Shown here piece after piece: positions 1-5,371 of a DNA stretch of 7,854 nucleotides. The notes under the pieces were generated by a model, which ran no database searches, was not told where the DNA came from, and saw only the letters and a program-made list of their open reading frames with translations. Positions within the stretch are counted from its first letter, which is position 1. Each line of letters begins with the position of its first letter. The position numbers and the translations under genes are program-made. This stretch comes from CAKKQX01 sp046313915 (GTDB lineage Bacteria > Pseudomonadota > Gammaproteobacteria > Burkholderiales > SG8-41), in contig JBKBXX010000135.1 of assembly GCA_046313915.1 (NCBI GenBank), positions 1 to 7,854 of the forward strand, in the 5' to 3' direction.

Positions 1-474
1 TCGCACGTCGGGGTGGCGGTCGATCAGCGCCGTGCCCGCATCGAGGTTGCCCCAGCACAGGATGTTGACCGGAAAGTCGTGCCGCACGGCTGCGCGCAGG
101 ATGCGGTCGAGGCCGGGGTCGGTCGGGGCGCGGTCGCGTCCCGGCTCCTTCGTCAGCATGATGCGGATGCCGACCGCGCCCGGCGTCTTCTTCCATTCGG
201 CGATGACCTCGGCCACCGCCGGATCATCCGGGTCGACCGGCTTCACCAAGGCGAAGCGGCCGGGATGGGCGCGCTGCACTTCCACCGCATAGCTCGCGTC
301 GTAGCGGTACATGGAAAAGGCGGAAATGAAGATCGCGCCGTCGACGCCGACCTTGTCCATCGCCGCCACCATCTCGTCACCGGTGACGTGAGCGGGCCAG
401 TTCGGCACGCTGTGCCAGGGCCGTTTGGGCGTGTTCGCTTCGTAGGCGTGGACCTGGGAATCGATGATCATCAT
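1..474 (-). CDS. Amidohydrolase family 2 protein, 5' part (runs off window)
   Basis: The first 158 residues of a TIM-barrel amidohydrolase (amidohydrolase 2, PF04909-like); the rest lies beyond the left edge. The frame is open from 474 to base 1. The N-terminus MMIIDSQVHAYE is the first barrel strand, where the usual metal motif HxH reads Q7-V-H9, so one canonical metal ligand is replaced. Further family signs are GDEMVAAMDKVGVDGAIFIS, HPGRFALVKPVDP and the truncated LIDRHPDVR. ATG codons at 474 and 471 are both in frame. The upstream one is chosen because AGGGG (483-487) sits 8 nt before it. A TATAAC-like -10 (511-516) has no good -35 partner, so a separate promoter is uncertain. It lies downstream of the toxin-antitoxin pair and a Bug-gene remnant, and Bug genes often adjoin such hydrolases. 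The reaction could be hydrolysis of a lactone or decarboxylation of an acid; the substrate is unknown. Confidence 0.85.
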   Translation of the reverse strand, partial: MMIIDSQVHAYEANTPKRPWHSVPNWPAHVTGDEMVAAMDKVGVDGAIFISAFSMYRYDASYAVEVQRAHPGRFALVKPVDPDDPAVAEVIAEWKKTPGAVGIRIMLTKEPGRDRAPTDPGLDRILRAAVRHDFPVNILCWGNLDAGTALIDRHPDVR

Positions 475-556
475 CAGGGAAACCCCTTTCTTTTTGGATA
501 ACGCGTATCAGTTATATGCAAATCACGCCGCTGCGGCATTCTACTAGCGGCAACCA

Positions 557-600
557 CTGCGGTTTGATCCTCACCGGCTTCACCAGCTTTTCCACCTGTC
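557..600 (-). pseudogene. Decayed C-terminal remnant of a Bug/TctC receptor gene
   Basis: This 44-nt stretch aligns with the last 15 codons of the intact Bug gene (1221-1265) at about 35 of 45 aligned columns. It includes the identical 14-mer AAAAGCTGGTGAAG and one missing A in the preceding run. With that frameshift corrected it reads roughly DRW-KKLVKPVRIKPQ, matching the usual Bug ending of the type KLVKxAGIKPQ. The stop codon is lost (TGG follows the final CAG). Similarity ends abruptly about 7 nt past the antitoxin stop on one side and at the old stop position on the other. It is non-coding relic DNA. Its meaning, a displaced tail or the remains of a deleted Bug gene, is inference. Confidence 0.6.
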
Positions 601-607
601 CGCGATG

Positions 608-877
608 CTATGCAGATTTCTTCGCTTTTTCCTCGAGCCAGACCTTGATCAGCGACTGGTAGGGCACGTCGCGCGCGTTCGCCGCCGCCTTGATGCGCTC
701 GAGCAGGTGGAGCGGTAGCCGCAGAGAGATGCTTTGCGTGGTCGGTTTCAGGTTGGGAAGGGTGGCACGCTTCGCTTTCGACCAATCGACCAGCTCGGCG
801 CTGTCATGCGCTTCCCAGAAAGCGCGTTCCTCTGCCTCGGATTTGAATCGTGGCGCAGCTTTAGGTTTTTTTCTCAT
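608..877 (-). CDS. CopG-type ribbon-helix-helix antitoxin (PF12441-like)
   Basis: An 89-residue basic protein resembling the CopG_antitoxin family commonly partnered with BrnT toxins. The N-terminal half has the family signature SEAEERAFWEAHDSAELVDW (residues 13-32), the likely toxin-wrapping region. The C-terminal half is a ribbon-helix-helix domain: strand TTQSISLRLP (46-55), helix LHLLERIKAAANARD (56-70), and helix VPYQSLIKVWLEEKAKK (71-87). By family analogy it neutralises the toxin by direct binding and, as a dimer, represses the shared promoter. Its ATG lies inside the last codons of the toxin gene (17-bp overlap), and AAGGAAAGGA (884-893) stands 6 nt before it. This arrangement suggests coupled translation with a strong own ribosome site giving antitoxin excess. 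The toxin-first order is usual for this family. The stop is TAG at 608-610. Confidence 0.87.
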   Translation of the reverse strand: MRKKPKAAPRFKSEAEERAFWEAHDSAELVDWSKAKRATLPNLKPTTQSISLRLPLHLLERIKAAANARDVPYQSLIKVWLEEKAKKSA

Positions 878-1160
878 AGTAGATCCTTTCCTTGCGGCTC
901 ATGGTGCGTGCGGAAATGACGCGTATCCTGGTGCCGTTACGGCGCAAGGCGAATGTTACATGCAGCAGTCTGCCAACCAAAGTCACGCCCAGGCCGTGAA
1001 AACGGGGTTCGGCGTGGGAGTGCCGGTCATCCGCAACCACCAGAAGCCGCAGATCGAAGAACACTTGCTCCGCCTCGGCCTGGGAGACGCCATGCCGCTC
1101 GTTTTTCCGGGCGTTGCCGGCGTCCCAGTCAAATCCTTCGATGCGCTCGAAGTCGATCAT
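861..1160 (-). CDS. brnT: BrnT family type II toxin (RelE-like fold ribonuclease)
   Basis: A 99-residue protein with the BrnT layout. Its features in order are FDWDAGNARKNERHGVS (residues 10-26), EAEQVFF (29-35), EPRFHGLG (51-58), a strand block RLLHVTFALR (64-73), and the terminal IRVISARTMSRKERIYYE (79-96), which carries the conserved ISAR-x-M-x-x-KE signature. BrnT toxins of Brucella have a RelE-like fold and cleave RNA, inhibiting translation; activity here is assumed from similarity. The length is normal for the family and nothing is truncated, so the module is probably intact. The only ATG that includes the full N-terminal motif is at 1160. No Shine-Dalgarno sequence precedes it, and the candidate promoter places the transcript start within a few bases of the ATG, so translation may be leaderless. 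The antitoxin gene overlaps its 3' end. The surrounding DNA looks less GC-rich than the metabolic genes, which suits acquisition as a cassette. Confidence 0.9.
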   Translation of the reverse strand: MIDFERIEGFDWDAGNARKNERHGVSQAEAEQVFFDLRLLVVADDRHSHAEPRFHGLGVTLVGRLLHVTFALRRNGTRIRVISARTMSRKERIYYEKKT

Positions 1161-1164
1161 GACT

Positions 1165-1197
1165 GTATATTATGAACATATACGGCCGGAGCTGCAA
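1165..1197 (-). promoter_or_regulatory. Putative toxin-antitoxin promoter with embedded operator
   Basis: Read on the minus strand, a -35-like TTGCAG (1192-1197) is followed after exactly 17 nt by a -10-like CATAAT (1169-1174). The -35 is weak and the -10 matches TATAAT at five of six positions. An inverted repeat GTATAT-N7-ATATAC (1165-1170 and 1178-1183) covers the -10 and part of the spacer. It is the natural candidate operator for the ribbon-helix-helix antitoxin. The -10 ends 8 nt before the toxin ATG, which predicts a leader of only a few bases. The whole assignment is inferred from base patterns. Confidence 0.45.
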
Positions 1198-1217
1198 GCC
1201 GGGTTGCGGGGCGCGGT

Positions 1218-2198
1218 TTACTGCGCCTGTATCCCTGCCGTCTTCACCAGCTTTTTCCACTTGTCGACTTCCTCACGGATAATGGCGGCGAATTCTGGCG
1301 GCGTGTTGCCTTCGGTTTCCATGCCGCTTCTCAGGAACAGCTTTTTCACTTCCTCGCTGTTGACGATTTTCACCGCTTCGGCGTGCAGGCGCGCGATGAC
1401 GGGGCGCGGCGTTTTAGCCGGCGCGAGCATGCCCACCCACGAGGCGTGGCTGTAGCCTTTGACGCCGGCTTCGGCCACCGTCGGCAGTTCGGGCACCGCG
1501 ACCGAGCGCCTGGCGCCGGTCACCGCCAGCGCGCGCAGCTTGCCGGCGCGGATGTGCGGCAGCACGGTGGAGCTCGCCGCGAAATTGACCTGCACCTGGC
1601 CGCCGAGCAGCGCGGTCATGGCTGGCGCGCCGCCCTTGTACGGCACCAGCAGCATCCGGGTATTGCTCATGTGCTGAAACAGTTCGATGGCGAGATGGGT
1701 GCTGGTGCCGATGCCGCTGAAGCCGCAGGTGATTTCGCCGGGCTTCGACTTGAGCAGCGTGATGAGGTCGGCCAGCGATTTCACCGGCACCGCCGGGTTG
1801 ACCACCACGATGTGCGGCAGGTCGGCGAACTGGGTGATCGGCGCGAAGTCGCGCACCGGGTCGAAAGGCATGTTCTTCTGCATCGCGGGCGTGATGGTGA
1901 ACGAGGCCGCGACTACCAGCAGCGTGTAGCCGTCGGGTGCCGCTTTCGCCACGGTGTCGGTGCCGTTCAGGCTGCCGGCGCCGGGACGGTTGTCAACGAC
2001 GATGTTCTGCCTGAGCGCGTCGCTCAGACGGTCGGTGACGATGCGCGCGGCGACGTCGGTCGAGCCGCCCGCGCTCTGCGGCACGATGACGCGGATCGGC
2101 CTCGCAGGATAAGGTTCCGCTGCGCCCGCGATCGCTGAAACCACCGCCAGCGCCACAGCGGTGAGGAGCGCGCCAACTCGAATGGATGGGATTCTCAT
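1218..2198 (-). CDS. Bug/TctC family periplasmic solute receptor
   Basis: A 326-residue tripartite-tricarboxylate-transporter substrate receptor (Bug family, PF03401-like). Such proteins bind carboxylated or amide ligands in the periplasm, and many are orphans with no linked TctAB membrane genes, as here. The start at 2198 is chosen over an ATG 30 nt upstream because GAGGAGG (2207-2213) lies 8 nt before it and the protein then begins with a clean signal peptide. That peptide has basic MRIPSIR, a hydrophobic core to about residue 23, and predicted cleavage near AGA-AEPYP. Family landmarks are YPARPIRVIVPQSAGGSTD (30-48), VVDNRPGAG, APDGYTLLV, VPYKGG, LPTVAEAG and a C-terminal KKLVKTAGIQAQ. The loop normally PFPAGG reads PQSAGG. 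It lies 69 bp after the ThDP enzyme gene, with no terminator between; a TATGAT box (2249-2254) has only a poor -35. Probably co-transcribed with the enzyme and supplying its pathway's substrate. Confidence 0.93.
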   Translation of the reverse strand: MRIPSIRVGALLTAVALAVVSAIAGAAEPYPARPIRVIVPQSAGGSTDVAARIVTDRLSDALRQNIVVDNRPGAGSLNGTDTVAKAAPDGYTLLVVAASFTITPAMQKNMPFDPVRDFAPITQFADLPHIVVVNPAVPVKSLADLITLLKSKPGEITCGFSGIGTSTHLAIELFQHMSNTRMLLVPYKGGAPAMTALLGGQVQVNFAASSTVLPHIRAGKLRALAVTGARRSVAVPELPTVAEAGVKGYSHASWVGMLAPAKTPRPVIARLHAEAVKIVNSEEVKKLFLRSGMETEGNTPPEFAAIIREEVDKWKKLVKTAGIQAQ

Positions 2199-2267
2199 CT
2201 TGTCATCCTCCTCGACTTCTTTCGGCAATCATCCGTTTTCCTGTTCACATCATACTTGATGCCGCGT

Positions 2268-4025
2268 TCACTCGGCATCGTAGCCGGGCGCGACACGCGC
2301 ATCGATCACGCACACGCCACCCGCACGCACCGCAGCCACGCCGCGCGCGAGCGCCGCCCGCAATTCGGCGACGCTCGTCACCGGCCCGATGCCTTCCGCA
2401 CCCTGCGCGCGCGCCATGGCGGCGATGTCGATCTCGGGATCGGAAATGCGCTGGCCGATCCAGCGGTTGCCGGGCGGGCGGCCGCGCGCCACCGCGACGC
2501 GTTCCTGGTGGCGCTCGTCGTTGAAGTACGAACGGTTGTTGCACACCACCATCAGGCACGGGATCCTGTAGTGCGCGGCGGTCCACACCGCCGTGTTGCC
2601 CATCAGGAAGTCACCGTCGCCGATGAGACCCACGGTAATGCGGTCGCTACCCTGCAAGGCGAGCGCCGCGCCGACGGTGAGGCCGGGACCCGCGCCGACG
2701 CCGCCGCCGCCGTCGAAGCCGATGTAATCGAGCGGATGGCGGAAATGGCGGTAGCCGCCGTGCCAGCCGAGCGGCAGGCGCGCGATGCAGACGTCGCTGC
2801 CCCGGGTGGCGGCATTGAGCGCGTGCGCGAGGGCCGCGAGCGTGAGGCCGTCTTTGGGAGGCGCCGGCGCATCGGCCGGGGCGGGCCCCGGCGCCGGCGC
2901 GGCGCGCGCGCTTGCCGCAGCGGTGATCAGCGGCACCGCCGCGTCCGGTTCGCACATCATGTAAACGTCGACCGGCGGCAGCGCCTGGTAATCCATGCTC
3001 CAGCCGCGATGGCTGTGCGCGTCGCACGAGACGTGAATGATTTTTGCCGTCACCGGCGCCGCGCCGAACGATTGTTTGAGCGCACCGGCGAGGTCGAGCC
3101 AGTCGAGCGAGAGAATGACGTCGGCTTCGGCGAGCAACTCGCGCGCCGCGGGCGGCAGGCGGTTGGCCGGCGGCGCCGCATGCAACGGATGGTCGGTGGG
3201 AAACGCCGCCGCGAGCTTGATGTGGGTGAGCACGCGCAGCTTGAGCTTTTCGGCGAGCGCGACGCGCGCGTTCCAGTCTTCGAGGCGGCGCGAGCAGCGC
3301 CCGGCAAGCATGACCGGGTTTTGGGCGTGCGACAGCAGCCGCGCCGCTTCGGCCACCAGCTCGGGCGCGGGCTGTGGAGCGGACGGCATGCGATAGCGCG
3401 CAACCTCGGGCATGGCGGGCAGCGCGCCGATCTTCTCTTCCTGGATGCCGATGTCGAGATTGACGTAAACCGGTCCGCGCGGCGCGGTCTGCGCGAGCTG
3501 CGCGGCGCGCAGCAGCGCTTCCATCGCGGCGGCGACCGAGCCCGGCTGGTTGTCCCATTTGGTGAAGTTGCGCACCAGCGCGCCCTGGTCGGACGCGGTG
3601 TGGATCCAGTCGATCCACGGCCGGCGCTTGGCCGCATCCCACGGACCGGTCGCGCCCACGATCAGCACCGGCGTGCGGTCGCACCACGCGTCGAACACCG
3701 GCATCGCCGCGTGCAGCAGGCCGACATTGGAGTGCAGCGCCGCGGCCATCAGGCGCTCGGAAGCTTTCCAGTAGCCTTGCGCGATGTGCACCGCGTGCTC
3801 GTCGTGCAGGCACAGCAGCATCTGCGGCGCGCGGTTGCCAAGGTAGTTGACGAGGCTGTCGTGCAGCCCGCGATAACTCGCGCCGGGATTGAGCGCGATG
3901 TAGGGAATGTCGAGCGCGCGCAGCGTGGCGGCAATCGCGTCGCTGCCCCAGTGTTCCCCGCTTTCGCGCGCGGGCAGCGGCGCATCGTGCGCGATGGAAC
4001 GGGGTATCTCGTTTTTTGCCGTCAT
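2268..4025 (-). CDS. Thiamine diphosphate-dependent enzyme, acetolactate synthase/benzoylformate decarboxylase superfamily
   Basis: A 585-residue three-domain ThDP enzyme. The N-terminal pyrimidine domain (about 25-190) carries the likely catalytic glutamate E76 in LHDEHAVHIAQGYWK and a conserved SNVGLLHAAMPVFDAW segment. A central domain spans about 220-365. An Ala/Pro-rich linker (about 368-392) leads to the pyrophosphate domain (395-580), with the metal-ThDP motif starting at G469-D470-G471 and ending at N496-N497. Known relatives decarboxylate 2-oxo acids or join the resulting carbanion to an acceptor; this subgroup has no function that I recognise. The segment SYFNDERHQERVAVARGRP (499-517) after the motif is distinctive. 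A longer frame back to 4133 exists, but its extra 36 residues are translated intergenic repeat, so the ATG at 4025 is preferred. AAGG is a weak ribosome site 7 nt before it. The adjoining Bug receptor and hydrolases point to catabolism rather than branched-chain amino-acid synthesis. Confidence 0.9.
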   Translation of the reverse strand: MTAKNEIPRSIAHDAPLPARESGEHWGSDAIAATLRALDIPYIALNPGASYRGLHDSLVNYLGNRAPQMLLCLHDEHAVHIAQGYWKASERLMAAALHSNVGLLHAAMPVFDAWCDRTPVLIVGATGPWDAAKRRPWIDWIHTASDQGALVRNFTKWDNQPGSVAAAMEALLRAAQLAQTAPRGPVYVNLDIGIQEEKIGALPAMPEVARYRMPSAPQPAPELVAEAARLLSHAQNPVMLAGRCSRRLEDWNARVALAEKLKLRVLTHIKLAAAFPTDHPLHAAPPANRLPPAARELLAEADVILSLDWLDLAGALKQSFGAAPVTAKIIHVSCDAHSHRGWSMDYQALPPVDVYMMCEPDAAVPLITAAASARAAPAPGPAPADAPAPPKDGLTLAALAHALNAATRGSDVCIARLPLGWHGGYRHFRHPLDYIGFDGGGGVGAGPGLTVGAALALQGSDRITVGLIGDGDFLMGNTAVWTAAHYRIPCLMVVCNNRSYFNDERHQERVAVARGRPPGNRWIGQRISDPEIDIAAMARAQGAEGIGPVTSVAELRAALARGVAAVRAGGVCVIDARVAPGYDAE

Positions 4026-4040
4026 GTCAAAACCTTTTTT

Positions 4041-4073
4041 GCCACAGAGATCACAAAACTCACAGAGGAAAAA
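4041..4073. repeat. CACAGAG-type degenerate repeat, left inverted arm
   Basis: The plus strand reads GCCACAGAGATCACAAAACT and then CACAGAGGAAAAA. Its reverse complement aligns with 4288-4317 at about 26 of 33 columns, making the two segments inverted arms about 214 bp apart. It lies in the 5' leader of the ThDP gene, ending 15 nt before the start codon. Similar CTCTGTG-rich intergenic sequences are widespread in proteobacterial genomes (recalled, not searched). Confidence 0.6.
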
Positions 4074-4116
4074 TAGCTGTCGGTGGCGGGATGTGGATAG
4101 GGAAGTCTGCCAGCAG

Positions 4117-4203
4117 TAGCCTGGATGCAGCAAAGCGGAATCCGGGGTGAGGTTGATTGGCCGCCTGCATTCCCGGATTACGCCTGCGGCTCCATCCGGG
4201 CCA
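4117..4203. repeat. Imperfect CCGGAT palindrome, REP-like hairpin unit
   Basis: The left arm (4117-4146) contains GGATGCAGCAAAGCGGAATC and ends in CGGG. The right arm (4172-4203) begins CCCGGATTACG and contains CTCCATCCGGGCCA. The arms pair as an imperfect hairpin of about 30 bp with a loop of about 25 nt. The pattern, TAGCCxGGATG...GGAATCCGGG facing its complement, matches a common dispersed intergenic palindrome in proteobacteria. RNA crossing it in either direction could fold strongly. It has no T-tract, so it is not a standard terminator. Confidence 0.65.
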
Positions 4204-4287
4204 CGATCGTTTTCATGCCTGGATTCCTTTTGTCGCGGAAAGCACGGAGGTCACGCAACAGAGCCCCAAACCGGACGAGCCGGAAAG

Positions 4288-4317
4288 ATTTTCTCTGTGT
4301 GCTCTGTGCTCTGTGGC
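4288..4317. repeat. CTCTGTG tandem repeat, right inverted arm
   Basis: Three CTCTGTG units (4293-4299, 4302-4308, 4309-4315) follow a T-run. The block is the inverted counterpart of 4041-4073. It lies 35 bp beyond the stop codon of the Bug gene that ends at 4353. Confidence 0.6.
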
Positions 4318-4352
4318 GATATTTGTTGTTGATACTCAGACGCCGTCTTTAT

Positions 4353-5324
4353 TCAGTCCACCGTCGCGCCGGACTGCCTGATCACCTGCGCCCATTTCGC
4401 GAATTCCGCCCTGAGGTGCGCGGCGAAAGCTTCGCGCGTGCTGCCGACCGCGACGCTGCCGCTGTCGGCCATGCGGCTTTTCATTTCCGGCTGCTGCATG
4501 ATTTTCATTGCATGCGCATTGAGCAGATTGAGGATCTCGGCCGGCGTGCCGGCGGGCGCGAGCAGGCCGTACCACTGGCTCGATTCATAGCCTTTCAGTC
4601 CCGACTCGGCCACCGTCGGCAGTTGCGGCAGCGCCGGCAGGCGTTCGCGCGAAGTCACGGCGAGCCCGCGCAGCCGCCCCGACTGCACGTAGGGCACGGC
4701 GGAGAGCGCGGGCATGAACATGATGCCCACTTCGCCCGAGAGAATCGCGGTGATCGCCGGTCCGGTGCCGCGGTAAGGCACGTGCACCATGTCGGTTCGG
4801 GTCATGGTCTTGAACAGCTCGGCGGCAAGGTGCGGCGTGCTGCCGCTGCCCGAGCCGGCAAAGCGCACGAGCCCCGGCCGCGCGCGCGCCAGCGCGATCA
4901 GCTCCTTCACCGATTTCGCGGGCAGCGACGGATGCGCGACCAGCACATTGGGCGCAAACGCGAGCAGGCTCACCGGATCGAAATCGCGGATCGGATCGTA
5001 AGTGACTTTGCTGAACAAGCTGGGCGTGGTCACGAAATTGGCGCCGTTGACCAGCAGCGTGTAACCGTCCTTCGGCGCTCTGGCGGCGATTTCGCTGCCG
5101 ATCATGCCGTTCGCGCCGGCGCGGTTTTCGATCACGACCGGTTTGCCCAGCGCTTCGCTCAATTTCTGGCCGAAGATGCGGCCCATGCTGTCGACACCGC
5201 CGCCGGCGGGAAAAGGCACGATGGCGCGTACCGGTCCGGCCGGATAGGTCTGGGCGGCGACGATGGCAGGCGGCAGCACGCAGGCGGTGAGCGCAATGAT
5301 CAGGATTGGCTTGAGAACTCGCAT
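4353..5324 (-). CDS. Bug/TctC family periplasmic solute receptor (second copy)
   Basis: A 323-residue Bug receptor, clearly diverged from the copy at 1218-2198. The start at 5324 is preferred over an in-frame ATG 90 nt upstream, which would overlap the amidohydrolase end. GAGGAG (5334-5339) lies 9 nt before the chosen ATG, and the protein then begins with a signal peptide: basic MRVLK, hydrophobic PILIIALTACVLPPAIV, cleavage near VAA-QTYP. An LTAC string at residues 12-15 is a formal lipobox, but the hydrophobic stretch continues past it, so ordinary signal peptidase I cleavage is likelier. Landmarks are YPAGPVRAIVPFPAGGGVD (27-45), VIENRAGANGMIG, APKDGYTLLV, VPYRG, LPTVAESGLKGYESSQWYG and C-terminal AKWAQVIRQSGA. 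It follows the ACMSD-like gene by 47 bp and appears to close that operon. The ligand is unknown; an acid consumed by the upstream enzymes is a reasonable guess. Confidence 0.93.
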   Translation of the reverse strand: MRVLKPILIIALTACVLPPAIVAAQTYPAGPVRAIVPFPAGGGVDSMGRIFGQKLSEALGKPVVIENRAGANGMIGSEIAARAPKDGYTLLVNGANFVTTPSLFSKVTYDPIRDFDPVSLLAFAPNVLVAHPSLPAKSVKELIALARARPGLVRFAGSGSGSTPHLAAELFKTMTRTDMVHVPYRGTGPAITAILSGEVGIMFMPALSAVPYVQSGRLRGLAVTSRERLPALPQLPTVAESGLKGYESSQWYGLLAPAGTPAEILNLLNAHAMKIMQQPEMKSRMADSGSVAVGSTREAFAAHLRAEFAKWAQVIRQSGATVD

Positions 5325-5371
5325 TTTTCCTCTCTCCTCGTTCGCGGCCGCGCGGGCCGCGCCGCACCGTT

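Larger units (their letters stand above)
4026..4352. other. 327-bp gene-free gap built of degenerate repeats
   Basis: No coding sequence is supported between the Bug gene ending at 4353 and the ThDP gene starting at 4025. The gap holds a CACAGAG-rich arm (4041-4073), a CCGGAT palindrome (4117-4203), a more degenerate stretch GGAAAGCACGGAGGTCAC (4237-4254) followed by CAACAGAG, and an inverted CTCTGTG arm (4288-4317). No convincing sigma-70 promoter or intrinsic terminator was seen on the minus strand, although the ThDP gene may need its own promoter here. Confidence 0.7.

Noticed and set aside
474..785. A 103-codon minus-strand frame spanning the end of the antitoxin gene and the gap.
   Set aside because: It is out of frame with the antitoxin, shows no motif, and runs through the Bug remnant.
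1184..1217. CCGG...CCGG hairpin after the other Bug gene as a terminator.
   Set aside because: A 4-bp stem with mismatched interior and no T-run; better explained as part of the toxin promoter region.
2256..4076. A 606-codon open frame on the plus strand.
   Set aside because: It lies exactly opposite the ThDP gene, is rich in Arg, Ala, Gly and His with no recognisable motif, and is the usual antisense shadow in GC-rich DNA.
4026..4133. A 36-residue N-terminal extension of the ThDP enzyme (containing LFFLCEFCDLCG).
   Set aside because: Its Cys/Phe-rich residues are the translated CTCTGTG repeat; the family N-terminus and a ribosome site fit the ATG at 4025.
4327..4352. Short palindrome AGACGCCGTCT after a Bug stop codon as a terminator.
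   Set aside because: Only a 4-bp stem with a 3-nt loop and no T-tract in the transcribed direction.
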